Notes: generated by a model from the letters alone, not told the origin. A stretch of 64,000 nucleotides of DNA from Sulfurospirillum_A sp029027265 (GCA_029027265.1 CP093061.1:1550001-1614000); one strand, 5' to 3'. Shown: positions 45,107 through 54,488, counted from the first letter of the stretch. A program made the numbers and translations.

Positions 45107-46368
45107 TATCCTATTGCCTGCTCTAAATCTGCTATCAAATCAGCTGGATTTTCAAGACCAATGCTAAGACGAATTAGCCCTTGTTTAATTCCAGATGCTT
45201 CAAGTTCATTTGCGGGAACTTGCATGTGAGTTGTACTTGCAGGGTGCGTTATGATTGACTTTGAATCACCAATATTCACAACAACAGAGAATAGTTTTGC
45301 ACTATTTAAGATGTTTTTTGCTGTGTCAAAATCTTCTACTTCAAAACTAAGAAGTCCAGAAGTTAATCCATTTTTGAAGTATTTGTTCGCTCTTTCGTGT
45401 TGAGTGTCACCTTCAAGTCCTGGGTAAGATACTTTTTTTACTTTTGGATGGGAATTTAAGTACTTAGCCACTTCAAGTGCATTGTTTGAGTGCTGTTTCA
45501 TCCTTACATGTAAAGTCTCTAAGCCTTGAATTAGTAACCAAGAGTTAAAAGGAGCAGGAGTTGCACCAATATCACGAAGCAGAGACAGTCTAGCTCTTAA
45601 AGTAAAAATAGGAAATGGAAGATCCGCATAAACAAGTCCGTGGTAACTCTCATCTGGCTCATTAAACTGTGGGTATCTCTCATTTCCTATCAGTTTTGCA
45701 TTAAGCCCTTTTCTTGCTACTAAGATGCCACCAAGCGCTAGTCCTTGACCTGTTGTATATTTACTTGTGCTATGAACTACAACATCAACACCATGGCTTA
45801 TAGGTTGGAATAGTATAGGCGTTGCAACTGTGTTATCACAAACTGTGATTATATTGTGCTTATTTGCAACTTCAACTATTTTGTCTATATTTGGTATAGC
45901 TATTTGTGGATTGGAAAGTGATTCAAAAAATATAGCTTTTGTTTTATCATCTATAAGTGCTTCTAAATCATCAGCATTATCACTATCAAAAGTTTTAGCA
46001 GTTATACCAAACCTTTTTAAAGTATGAGTAAGAAGCGTTGTAGTTCCACCATATACTTTCTTAGCAACTATTATGTTGTCACCAGCTTCTGCCAAGTTTG
46101 CCGCGGCAAAGAACACAGCTGATTGTCCACTTGAAGTTGCAAGTGCAGCTTCTCCACCTTCAACCGCAGCAAATCTATTTTCAAAAATTTCAGTTGTAGG
46201 ATTATTTAATCGAGTGTAGATTGGTCCTAACTCTTTTAGTGCAAAACGGTTTGCCGCAGTTTCAGCTGTACCAAAATCATAAGCAGTTGTTTGATAAAGA
46301 GGAACAGCCATAGCTCCAGTATGCTCTTGGTTGTATCCGTAATGCAAAGCTAAAGTTTCTTGTGTCAT
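45106..46368 (-). CDS. metY: O-acetylhomoserine sulfhydrylase MetY
   Basis: PLP enzyme that makes homocysteine from O-acetylhomoserine and sulfide in methionine synthesis. 420 residues; the PLP lysine is K203 in HSTSKYTTGQG. Other marks: SSGQSAVFFA, SNPQIAIPNI, and the Cys/Met metabolism C-terminal LIRLSIGLENPADLIADL. First gene of the operon; AGGACAC-type site before the ATG. Confidence 0.94.
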   Translation of the reverse strand: MTQETLALHYGYNQEHTGAMAVPLYQTTAYDFGTAETAANRFALKELGPIYTRLNNPTTEIFENRFAAVEGGEAALATSSGQSAVFFAAANLAEAGDNIIVAKKVYGGTTTLLTHTLKRFGITAKTFDSDNADDLEALIDDKTKAIFFESLSNPQIAIPNIDKIVEVANKHNIITVCDNTVATPILFQPISHGVDVVVHSTSKYTTGQGLALGGILVARKGLNAKLIGNERYPQFNEPDESYHGLVYADLPFPIFTLRARLSLLRDIGATPAPFNSWLLIQGLETLHVRMKQHSNNALEVAKYLNSHPKVKKVSYPGLEGDTQHERANKYFKNGLTSGLLSFEVEDFDTAKNILNSAKLFSVVVNIGDSKSIITHPASTTHMQVPANELEASGIKQGLIRLSIGLENPADLIADLEQAIG

Positions 46369-46843
46369 TTATGTGTCCTTTTTTATTTCTTTTTAGAATT
46401 ATAGAGTTTTTTTTATTTAATGTCAAGTAAACTGATTGGAAAAGTATAAAATAAAACCAAAAGGTAACAGATTAGATTTAAGAGCCCTATAATAGGCTAT
46501 AAATGAAAGGTTTAAATATGAATAAAATGATAAAGAATAAATATTAGAATGTCAATTATAGACTAAACACGATTTAAATGACACTCCTCGAGGCAGAGCC
46601 TTTTTGCTAAACGCAAAACTTTTATCGCTAACGCTTAAAAGCGAGGTATCTTAATAGAAAATATTTTTATTTTACGACCTAGAAGGGCGGGGAATTAAAC
46701 CCTCTTTAGATTAACAAATTAGTTTGAAAAAAGGTATAATTTGAAGTCCTCAGAAAGTTAAGTGTTTATTAGATTAGTAATTGTCTAGTTTATAGTTGGG
46801 GACATTATGGTGAGTAAAATAATTTAGTAAAATAAGGAAAATC
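46369..46843. other. 475-base gap with folded, RNA-like segment
   Basis: No credible gene. The part 46575-46715 is unusual for this AT-rich genome: several small hairpins in a row (TTTTGC-TAAAC-GCAAAA, CGCT-TAAA-AGCG) followed by GAAGGGCGGGGAATTAAACCCTC. A GGCGGGGA-type end is common at the right ends of IS200/IS605 (TnpB) elements, whose omega-RNA overlaps the tnpB end; no tnpB remnant is readable here. Could be such a scar or an unknown noncoding RNA. Confidence 0.4.
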
Positions 46844-47305
46844 ATGAGAGTAGAAGAAATTGAAGAAAAATTAATTTATGGTATTTCAACAAGAACAAAA
46901 AATTCAAATGAAATGAACCCAGAAACTTCAAAGATAGGTGCTATATGGCAAAAATTTGATAGTACTGTTGAAGTTAATTATAAAGACGGTGAAAAAGTTT
47001 ATGGTGTTTATTATAACTATGAATCAGATTCAAATGGCGAATTTAATGTGCTAGCTGGGTATGAAACCTCAAATGATAAGCTAGATAAAATCACAATTCA
47101 AAAAGGTAAATATTTAGTTTTTAATAAAATATTTAATGAAACTGATGATAACACAAGAATACAAGCAGTAATAGAAACTTGGGGTAAAATTTGGGAGTAT
47201 TTCTCAGATGAAAATTCTCAACATAAAAGAATCTATACAACTGATTTTGAATATTATAAAAATCAAAATGAAATAGAAATTTATATTTCAATAAAAATGG
47301 TGTAA
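46844..47305 (+). CDS. GyrI-like / AraC effector-binding domain protein
   Basis: 153 residues consisting of one small-molecule binding (SHS2/GyrI-like) domain: IGAIWQKFDSTVEVNY, then KVYGVYYNYESDSNGEFNVLAGYE and a C-terminal DFEYYKNQNEIEIYISIK. There is no DNA-binding part, as in stand-alone members found in integrons and near IS elements. Ligand unknown. ATAAGGAAA precedes the ATG. Confidence 0.8.
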   Translation: MRVEEIEEKLIYGISTRTKNSNEMNPETSKIGAIWQKFDSTVEVNYKDGEKVYGVYYNYESDSNGEFNVLAGYETSNDKLDKITIQKGKYLVFNKIFNETDDNTRIQAVIETWGKIWEYFSDENSQHKRIYTTDFEYYKNQNEIEIYISIKMV

Positions 47306-47927
47306 GTTAAACTGAAAAGTAAGTTATCTCTACAACGTAATAGGGTTTAACATACCTTGTGTTATATTTTAATATAAAAAACAATATTTACATGTAAAGA
47401 TACATAAGAAGTAATAGCGTTAAGTGAAAACGTAAAAAAACAAAAAATTCTTCTTTTCATATAGAATTTTTAATGTTATTATTAAGCCTGTTGGCATATT
47501 AAGTGCATGAGTAAAAAGTTTTTCAAAAACTTTGCATCCGAATAAAGGATAAAAATGAACTTTTAGAACTATTGCGTCACTAAATCAAGAAATTTGGAAA
47601 AAATATCAATCATGCAAATATAATGAAATATTAAAAATGATTAAAATATGATTTTAAAAATTCAAGAAGTCATAAACTGAGGGAGATGACCAGCTTATTT
47701 ATTCTGATACTGATATTAGCGGTGTAAACTCCTTACATGTAAAGCTAAAAGAGGCAGCATAAAACACATGTTTCAAAATGAAATAATATGATAAAAATTT
47801 AATTATTTAAGATATAATAAACTTTATAATAAATATTAATATGTTAAACTCCCTTCATGTAAGGGTTTGTTTCAAAGAGTGTTTAAACACAAGAAAAACC
47901 TTTACATGAAAAGAAAAAGGAGAGAAA
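47306..47927. other. 620-base gap with gene scraps
   Basis: No intact gene. A 28-codon tail (EGDDQLIYSDTDISGVN, then SLHVKLKEAA and stop, about 47682-47762) looks like the end of a lost protein. Two TACATGTA palindromes (47389, 47734) and near-copies (CTTCATGTAAGG, TTTACATGAAAAG at 47848-47902) lie here. A small palindrome AAAGTTTTTCAAAAACTTT is at 47515. The last 60 bases carry AAAAAGGAGAG for the next gene. Confidence 0.5.
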
Positions 47928-48599
47928 ATGATACAAGAACAACAGAAAAGGGATTATGATAAGAATCCAATAATCATTTCAAATAATTACATCTCTATTA
48001 TCTATGGAGTAATTTTTTGGTTAATAGTTCATCTATTCTTAGTTTACTTATTTATTTATGGAAATGTAATAGATTGGACTCACAATGAAAATTGGTACAT
48101 AGTTTTAAAAGAAGAGGCAGAAAAAAGTTTTAGATTTAGTGGTGTCCTAATTATGATATTGATAACTAATATTTTGGCAATAAGAACTTTATATAAAGCT
48201 CTTAAAAGTCCTAAAAAAATTATTTTTAGCAATAACTTTATAAAAAGCAATAAAAATTTTAATGATTTAGAGTTTTTAGAATTAAAAGAAATTAAAGATA
48301 TTAAAAAAGGTTATTTTCCTTTACTATTAACAGAATATAAAAAGATTGAATTATCTTCAATTATAGGCATTTTAGTTACATTTCCTTTTCTTTTTATTAT
48401 GTGTTTGATATCTGTTTTTTTTGAATTATTAACTAAAAATAGAATTTATTTTGTAGTTTTTTCTAACTCTGCAAACAGAGTTATTAATATTAATATTTCA
48501 TTACCAAAAGATTACTTAGAGTTACGAGAATATTTTTTATATCAGTCTAATATTGATTTAAACCATCTAAAAAATAATTATAAGTTATTAAATATATAA
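47928..48599 (+). CDS. Unknown membrane protein
   Basis: 223 residues with three or four hydrophobic stretches (about 23-48, 74-92, 143-168) and a basic, AT-rich composition. The strong AAGGAGAG site makes translation likely. I do not recognise a family. The layout (two early membrane segments, a cytoplasmic-looking loop, one more long hydrophobic segment, then a soluble tail) is like small PH-domain-like or STM3941-type proteins, but that is only a resemblance. Neighbours are gene scraps, so it may be a recent arrival. Confidence 0.55.
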   Translation: MIQEQQKRDYDKNPIIISNNYISIIYGVIFWLIVHLFLVYLFIYGNVIDWTHNENWYIVLKEEAEKSFRFSGVLIMILITNILAIRTLYKALKSPKKIIFSNNFIKSNKNFNDLEFLELKEIKDIKKGYFPLLLTEYKKIELSSIIGILVTFPFLFIMCLISVFFELLTKNRIYFVVFSNSANRVININISLPKDYLELREYFLYQSNIDLNHLKNNYKLLNI

Positions 48600-48810
48600 A
48601 TAAAAAGGAAAATACAATGAAAGATAATAATCAAACATAAGGTACAGCTTAGCGGGAATACAGATATATAAATGTTTAGATTGTGACAAGAATTTTTCAT
48701 CCCAAAGAAGACCTAAACAACTTCAAGTTATCAGCTCCAAAAGCCTCTAAAATTTCATGTTTTTCAGATGATATATCCCTTAAGTGTATTGAAAATAGCT
48801 AGTTACATTC
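48600..48810 (+). pseudogene. Scrap of a zinc-finger transposase N-terminus
   Basis: Within 48600-48730 one can read DCDKNFSSQRRPKQLQ, preceded by a stop-broken C-x2-C like start. This is the N-terminal zinc-binding part seen in some IS transposases. It is broken by several stops and fades before the end of hutC. Confidence 0.5.
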
Positions 48811-49512
48811 TCAAGAAAATGTAGAAGTAAGTTTATATCTACTACTAGGGTAATACAGTTCAGAAAAAGTTGCAATTTTCCCTTTTGATGTAACTATGCG
48901 GGATATTTTTAGGCAGGGCTCATTTTTTGAGATGTTTAAATACTCTGCTATTTCAACATTAACAAGCATTGCTTCAATGGTATTTGCTACTTTTTCTATT
49001 GGGCAGTTTTGTTTTAAAAATTTGGCTGGTGTTGTGTTTTTAAAATCTTGTTTTATGTAATCTGGTGAGCAAGAGGGTTTTACGTACCTTGTGTCAAATC
49101 TTACAGGTACATCATTTGCATAGTGAATCATCTGCGATATATAAATTTCTTGGTCTTTTACTACACATAAGATTTTAGATACTCTTTCATTTGCTTTAAT
49201 GATGTTTAAGCATACAAGTTTACTTGAATATATATTTCCTCTTTCTTTTATTTCATCAGCAATATTTTTTAATTCAAGTATGGAACTTTGTGCAACTTTT
49301 TCTTTTACAAAAGAACCACTTCTTGGAAATCTTTCTATAATATCATCTAAAACCAAATCACGAAGTGCTTTATTTATTGTTTGTCTACTTGTACTAAATG
49401 TTTTAGCAAGTTCCATTTCAGTGGGGATTTTATCCCCAGTTTTATAAATACCATCTTCAATCTGTTTTTTTATGAAATCTTTTATTTCTTCAAAAAGTGG
49501 TCTTTTTGCCAT
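48811..49512 (-). CDS. hutC: GntR-family histidine utilisation repressor HutC
   Basis: 233 residues: N-terminal GntR winged helix (KKQIEDGIYKTGDKIPTEMELAKTF, SRQTINKALRDLV) and C-terminal UTRA ligand domain (about 90-230, with RVSKILCVVKDQEIYISQMI). In the family the UTRA domain binds urocanate, which releases the repressor from DNA. Last gene of the yjiH-hutU-hutH-hutC operon, so it would repress itself. A matching operator candidate lies at 54072-54110. Confidence 0.9.
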   Translation of the reverse strand: MAKRPLFEEIKDFIKKQIEDGIYKTGDKIPTEMELAKTFSTSRQTINKALRDLVLDDIIERFPRSGSFVKEKVAQSSILELKNIADEIKERGNIYSSKLVCLNIIKANERVSKILCVVKDQEIYISQMIHYANDVPVRFDTRYVKPSCSPDYIKQDFKNTTPAKFLKQNCPIEKVANTIEAMLVNVEIAEYLNISKNEPCLKISRIVTSKGKIATFSELYYPSSRYKLTSTFS

Positions 49513-49522
49513 TTTATACCTT

Positions 49523-51055
49523 TTAAAAACTTGGTACTATGTTTTTATCTAAAAACTTATTGTAAACACCTGAACTGACTATTTTTATTGCTTTTTCTAT
49601 GTCATCTGTGAAGTATCTATCTTCGTCATAGAAACTTACCTCATCTCTAATTATCTTTTTTGCCTCTTCAATTTTACACGTAGACTTATTGGGAGCTCTA
49701 AAATCCATGCCTTGTGCAGCTGCAAGTAACTCTATGCCCAAAATTCCTGCTGTATTCTCAGCCATATCTTTTAGTCTACGTCCTGCATAAGTAGCCATAG
49801 ATACATGGTCTTCTTGGTTTGCAGAAGTAGGAATAGAATCTACACTGCTTGGATATGCTAAAGCTTTATTTTCACTTGCAAGTGCTGCTGAAGTAACTTG
49901 AGCTATCATAAAACCAGAGTTTATTCCACCATTGTCTACTAAAAATGGAGGAAGTTGACTTAAGTGTTTATCAACTAGTAATGCCATTCTACGCTCACTC
50001 AAAGATCCTATCTCACTAATAGCAAGAGCAAGATTGTCGCTAGCAAAAGCAATAGGCTCAGCATGAAAATTCCCGCCACTAATAACATCTTGTTCATCTA
50101 CAAAAATAAGAGGATTGTCAGTTACTCCGTTTGCTTCTGTTAAAAGTGTTTCAGCAGAGTTTCTTATTTGAGTTAGACAAGCTCCCATAACTTGAGGTTG
50201 ACAACGGATAGAGTAGGGGTCTTGAACTCTGTCACAATTTACATGAGTCAAAGATATTTCACTCTCGTCTTCAAGCATATCACGATATAGTTTAGCAGTG
50301 TCTATTTGAGTCTTATGACCACGTATGATGTGAACTCTCTCATCAAAAGGAGCACGACTGCCAAGAACCGCTTCAGTTGTCATAGAACCGGTTATGATGG
50401 CACTTGCAAATAGGTCTTCGGCATAAAAAAGCCCTTCCAGTGAGAATGTAGTAGAGAGTTGAGTTCCATTTAACAATGCCAGCCCTTCTTTGGCACCAAG
50501 AACCATAGGCTCTAAACCAGCTATTTTTAAACCTTCTTTTGCTTCAAGTATCTTTCCATTGTGATTTACATAACCATAACCAAGAAGTATGGCACTCATA
50601 TGAGCTAGTGGTGCTAAATCTCCACTAGCTCCAACAGAGCCTTTTTTAGGAATGCAGGGGTAAACTTCTTTGTTTACTAAGGTAATAAGAGTTTGGATAA
50701 CTTTGAGTCTGATACCAGAAAATCCAAGACTCAAAGAGTTGACTTTCAAAATCATCATAAGTCTTACAGTCGCGTTAGATACATACTCTCCAATGCCAGC
50801 AGAGTGTGAAAGAACTATACGACGCTGAAGGTCTTCTAAATCCTCTTTTTTAATTTTTTGGTTTGCAAGTAGTCCAAATCCCGTGTTCACACCATAAACT
50901 GTTCTATCTTCTTCTACTATTTTTAATATAGTTTCATTTGCTCTATCTATTTTTGTTTTTGCACTACTGTCAAGTGTTACTACAGTATGTTCTTTATTAA
51001 TTCTTCTTATATCTTGTAGTGTTAATGTCCCTGGTGCTAGGTTTAATTCAAACAT
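49523..51055 (-). CDS. hutH: Histidine ammonia-lyase HutH
   Basis: Removes ammonia from histidine to give urocanate. 510 residues. The self-forming MIO cofactor comes from A143-S144-G145 in GSVGASGDLAPLAHM; other signatures are VYGVNTGFG and QEDHVSMATYAGRRL. Two bases after the hutU stop in the operon, ten before hutC. Confidence 0.97.
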   Translation of the reverse strand: MFELNLAPGTLTLQDIRRINKEHTVVTLDSSAKTKIDRANETILKIVEEDRTVYGVNTGFGLLANQKIKKEDLEDLQRRIVLSHSAGIGEYVSNATVRLMMILKVNSLSLGFSGIRLKVIQTLITLVNKEVYPCIPKKGSVGASGDLAPLAHMSAILLGYGYVNHNGKILEAKEGLKIAGLEPMVLGAKEGLALLNGTQLSTTFSLEGLFYAEDLFASAIITGSMTTEAVLGSRAPFDERVHIIRGHKTQIDTAKLYRDMLEDESEISLTHVNCDRVQDPYSIRCQPQVMGACLTQIRNSAETLLTEANGVTDNPLIFVDEQDVISGGNFHAEPIAFASDNLALAISEIGSLSERRMALLVDKHLSQLPPFLVDNGGINSGFMIAQVTSAALASENKALAYPSSVDSIPTSANQEDHVSMATYAGRRLKDMAENTAGILGIELLAAAQGMDFRAPNKSTCKIEEAKKIIRDEVSFYDEDRYFTDDIEKAIKIVSSGVYNKFLDKNIVPSF

Positions 51056-51057
51056 TA

Positions 51058-52707
51058 TTATCCTTTAATCATTGGCAGGTCTAAGTTCTGCTCTTTTGCT
51101 TTGTTTATTGCTATGTCGTATCCTGCATCCGCATGTCTCATCACACCAGTTGCTGGGTCATTTGTAAGTACATTTTGTATTCTTTTACTAGCCGCGTCTG
51201 TTCCATCTGCTACTATAACAACTCCTGCGTGCTGAGAGAACCCCATACCAACTCCACCACCGTGGTGTAAGCTTACCCAAGTAGCTCCTCCAGCTGTATT
51301 TAGTAGAGCATTTAGAAGAGGCCAGTCAGATACTACGTCACTTCCATCTTTCATGCCCTCGGTCTCTCTGTTTGGACTTGTAACAGAACCAGAGTCTAAG
51401 TGGTCACGACCTATGACAATAGGAGCTTTTAACTCACCACTTTTAACCATCTCATTAAAAGCCAGTCCAGCTTTAGCTCTCTCTCCGGCACCTATCCAGC
51501 ATATTCTTGCAGGAAGTCCTTGGAAATGAATTTTTTCTCTAGCTTGGTCTAACCAACTATGAAGTGCTTTATTTTGTGGAAATAACTCTTTCATCTTAGC
51601 ATCTGTTTTATATATATCTTCTTTGTTTCCACTAAGAGCAACCCATCTAAATGGTCCAATTCCCTCACAAAAAAGGTCTCTAATGTAAAGAGGAACAAAT
51701 CCCTTAAAATCAAAAGCATTTGTTACTCCTTCTTCAAGAGCCATCTGCCTTATGTTGTTACCATAGTCAAAAGTAGGAATTCCTTTTTCATGAAAGCCTA
51801 GCATAGCCTTTACATGTACAGCCATAGATTTCTTTGCTTCTTTTACTACAAGTTCAGGGTCACTCACTCTAAGCTCTCTTACTTTGTCCATATCCCACCC
51901 AATAGGTAAGTAACCATTTAGTGGGTCATGAGCACTCGTTTGATCAGTAACCGCGTCAGGTAAAAAATCACTTTTTAAAATTTCAGGGAAAATTTCAGCA
52001 GCATTTCCTAGGAGCCCAACAGAGACAGCTTTGTCACTGTTCTTGATAAATTCCATTGCTTCATTAATTGTTTTTGCTTTATAGTCACAATATCCAGTTT
52101 CTATTCTTTTATCTATTCTTGTCTCATCACATTCAACAGCTATCATACTCGCTCCCGCCATGGTTGAAGCCAAAGTTTGTGCTCCACCCATACCACCAAG
52201 CCCTCCTGTAAGAATCCACTTACCATTCAAATCTCCATCGAAGTGCTTTTTACCCATAGATACAAAAGTCTCATAAGTACCTTGAACTATACCTTGCGAA
52301 CCAATATATATCCAAGACCCAGCCGTCATTTGACCGTACATCATAAGACCTTTTTTATCAAGCTCATTAAAGGTTTCCCAAGTTGCTTTGTATGGCACTA
52401 TATTTGAGTTTGCTATTAAAACTCGAGGTGCGTTTTCATGTGTTTTAAAAACTCCAACAGGTTTTCCAGATTGTACCAGTAATGTTTCATCAGCTTCAAG
52501 TCGTTTAAGAGTTTCAACAATTTTGTCATAACACTCCCAATTTCTTGCAGCCTTACCAATGCCACCATACACAACTAAATCTTCAGGACGCTCTGCAACT
52601 TCAGGGTCAAGATTGTTCATTAGCATTCTTAACGGTGCTTCAGTTAACCAAGATTTTGCACTGAGTGTTGTTCCTGTTGGAGCGGTTATTATTCTTTTAT
52701 TTGACAT
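51058..52707 (-). CDS. hutU: Urocanate hydratase HutU
   Basis: Adds water to urocanate with tightly bound NAD, giving imidazolone propionate. 549 residues from the ATG at 52707, chosen because AAAGGAAAAA precedes it and MSNKRIITAPTGT matches the family; the longer open frame upstream is noncoding. NAD-binding GGLGGMGGAQTLA, the active-site Cys region and the C-terminal HADAGYDIA are present. Confidence 0.96.
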   Translation of the reverse strand: MSNKRIITAPTGTTLSAKSWLTEAPLRMLMNNLDPEVAERPEDLVVYGGIGKAARNWECYDKIVETLKRLEADETLLVQSGKPVGVFKTHENAPRVLIANSNIVPYKATWETFNELDKKGLMMYGQMTAGSWIYIGSQGIVQGTYETFVSMGKKHFDGDLNGKWILTGGLGGMGGAQTLASTMAGASMIAVECDETRIDKRIETGYCDYKAKTINEAMEFIKNSDKAVSVGLLGNAAEIFPEILKSDFLPDAVTDQTSAHDPLNGYLPIGWDMDKVRELRVSDPELVVKEAKKSMAVHVKAMLGFHEKGIPTFDYGNNIRQMALEEGVTNAFDFKGFVPLYIRDLFCEGIGPFRWVALSGNKEDIYKTDAKMKELFPQNKALHSWLDQAREKIHFQGLPARICWIGAGERAKAGLAFNEMVKSGELKAPIVIGRDHLDSGSVTSPNRETEGMKDGSDVVSDWPLLNALLNTAGGATWVSLHHGGGVGMGFSQHAGVVIVADGTDAASKRIQNVLTNDPATGVMRHADAGYDIAINKAKEQNLDLPMIKG

Positions 52708-52727
52708 ATTTTTTCCTTTTAAAATTT

Positions 52728-54041
52728 TTATAAAAATGCATAAGCAGAAGCAGTTGCTAAAATTAGAGATAAGACAGTTCTTTGAAACCATATTATTATT
52801 ATCTCTTTAATATTTATTGGTATACAAGTTGACACTATACAAGGTATAGAAGCAGAGAAAAATAGTATTGCTGAAATTGAAACAACACCAACAACATATC
52901 TTACGACTTCAACAGATTCTCTAACTAACAGTGCAGGTAAAAACATCTCTGCAATTTCTAATGTAATAGCTTTTGCAACTAAAAGTGGTTCTGGTAATTG
53001 TAAAATATATGTAAATGGATAAAAAATATATCCAGCAATATCAAAAATAGGTGTATGATTTGCTAAAATTAAGCCTAAAAGTCCTATTGAAAGGATTGAA
53101 GGTAAAATAGCCATTGCCATTTTAAAACCATTTATGAAGTTTGAAGATATATTTTTAACAAATGAACCTGAATCTTTAGACCCATTTAATCCAGCTTTAA
53201 AAGCATTAATTAATAGATTACCTTCTAATTTTACCTCATCTATCTTTTCTCCATAGCAGTTTAAGTCAGATTTTTTAGAAAGAGGGTAAATTCTTACAGT
53301 AATTGCAGTTACTAAAAATGTTATTATTAAAGTTGACCAAAAATAAAAATTCCACATTTCCATTAGACCTAAAGTTTTAGCAACAATTATCATAAAAGTA
53401 GCACTTACAGTAGAAAAACCTGTTGCTATAATAGCAGCCTCTTTACCACTGTATTTTCCTTCAGAATATACTTTATCTGTTATTAATAAACCAATAGAAT
53501 ATGACCCAACAAAAGATGCAACAGCATCTATTGCAGATTTACCTGGAGTTTTCCAAATAGGTCTCATAATTGGCTGCATAATTACACCAATGAACTCTAA
53601 TAAGCCATAATTAATTAAAAAAGCTAGAAATACTGCGCCTATTGGGACAATCAGACCAACAGATATAACAAGCTTATCGTATAAAAAAGGAACCATTCCT
53701 TTTGCAAATAAAAATTCAGGACCAGTTTTTGTAACAGCCATTACAGCAACAATTAATCCTATAACTTTAGCTATAGAAAAAATAATAGTAACGGTATCTT
53801 TTTTCCAAGATTTATTATAGAAGGGATAAATAGCTCCTAAAAAAATTACAAATAGTGCGTAATAAGGTAAAAAAGTACCAAAATTTGATTTAAATAATCC
53901 TACTATATGATCTAAAGGTATAGTGGTTTTACCTTCAAACTCAATAGGAACAAAGAATACAAAAATACCAACTAAACTCAATCCAATAAATTTTAAATAA
54001 TTTATTGAACTATATACATCTTTCTCAATTATATTTTTCAT
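52728..54041 (-). CDS. YjiH-type nucleoside-recognition (Gate) membrane protein, probable histidine transporter
   Basis: 437 residues from the ATG at 54041 with AAAGGAGAT before it. About ten hydrophobic segments; the Gate-domain marks are SYSIGLLITDKVYSEGKYSGKEAAIIATGFSTV and the later LVAKAITLEIAEMFLPALLV. YjiH proteins (COG3314) are often encoded in hut clusters, and as first gene of this operon it is the best candidate for uptake of histidine or urocanate. That substrate is inferred from context only. Confidence 0.8.
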   Translation of the reverse strand: MKNIIEKDVYSSINYLKFIGLSLVGIFVFFVPIEFEGKTTIPLDHIVGLFKSNFGTFLPYYALFVIFLGAIYPFYNKSWKKDTVTIIFSIAKVIGLIVAVMAVTKTGPEFLFAKGMVPFLYDKLVISVGLIVPIGAVFLAFLINYGLLEFIGVIMQPIMRPIWKTPGKSAIDAVASFVGSYSIGLLITDKVYSEGKYSGKEAAIIATGFSTVSATFMIIVAKTLGLMEMWNFYFWSTLIITFLVTAITVRIYPLSKKSDLNCYGEKIDEVKLEGNLLINAFKAGLNGSKDSGSFVKNISSNFINGFKMAMAILPSILSIGLLGLILANHTPIFDIAGYIFYPFTYILQLPEPLLVAKAITLEIAEMFLPALLVRESVEVVRYVVGVVSISAILFFSASIPCIVSTCIPINIKEIIIIWFQRTVLSLILATASAYAFL

Positions 54042-54071
54042 ACAATTATCTCCTTTAAATGTTTTATGATA

Positions 54072-54110
54072 TAATAGTATAGACAATTATATTAATTGTC
54101 AATACAATTA
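54072..54110. promoter_or_regulatory. Palindromic operator, candidate HutC site
   Basis: TAATAGTATAGACAATTA (54072-54089), centre TAT, then TAATTGTCAATACAATTA (54093-54110): the arms are reverse complements at 16 of 18 positions. The inner GACAATTA/TAATTGTC is perfect. It covers the whole minus-strand promoter of the hut operon and also lies just before the relic hutI on the plus strand. GntR/HutC proteins bind such AT-rich dyads; binding is inferred. Confidence 0.7.
54074..54102 (-). promoter_or_regulatory. Sigma-70 promoter of the hut operon
   Basis: On the minus strand TTGACA (54102-54097) and TACTAT (54079-54074) are spaced 17 bases apart, both inside the palindrome; transcription would start some 25-30 bases before the YjiH-like gene start. 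Confidence 0.7.
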
Positions 54111-54133
54111 ATGAGCAGGTATGAATAATTTAT

Positions 54134-54377
54134 AATGTTTGGGTAAATGCTAGCATAGTTAAATATACGGCAAAATGTGAATTAAAGGTATTTAAAGAGA
54201 TGTTTATAGCTGTTAAAAATGACATAATAGTAAAAATAGATAAAATGAAATATTTTGATAGAGTGTGTATAAATGAAACATTTGATGTAAAAAATAGATT
54301 AATTTAGTACGTTATTCATAGATTGTCATACGTATTTGGTTTATGGTGGAAATAGAACTAGTGAATTTGAAAGATGA
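54134..54377 (+). pseudogene. Remnant of a second hutI (imidazolonepropionase) gene
   Basis: The frame reads NVWVNASIVKYTAKCELKV, then MFIAVKNDIIVKIDKMKYF and ETFDVKNRLI before a TAG, and resumes one frame over as FIDCHTYLVYGGNRTSEFER and a TGA. It matches the first 85 residues of the intact hutI at 58228 (KIAKIDKMKNF, FDAQNRL, IDCHTHLVFGGNRANEFERR) well enough for common descent but with many changes, so it is an old relic or a paralogue rather than a fresh duplicate. The rest of the gene is gone. It points away from the hut operon across the shared operator. Confidence 0.8.
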
Positions 54378-54474
54378 AAAATCAATTATAAATTGGAAAG
54401 CTCATTTAGGAATTTTTTAAATATTAGTGCAAAGGGAATTATATTTTAAAAAATTTAAATTTATATAATTTCAT

Positions 54475-54488
54475 TCTTATGCTATAAT
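54475..54488 (+). promoter_or_regulatory. Extended -10 promoter for kbl-tdh
   Basis: TTCTTATGCTATAAT with TG one base before TATAAT (54483-54488), 95 bases before the kbl start. The same 16-17 bases occur at 56821-56837. Confidence 0.5.
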
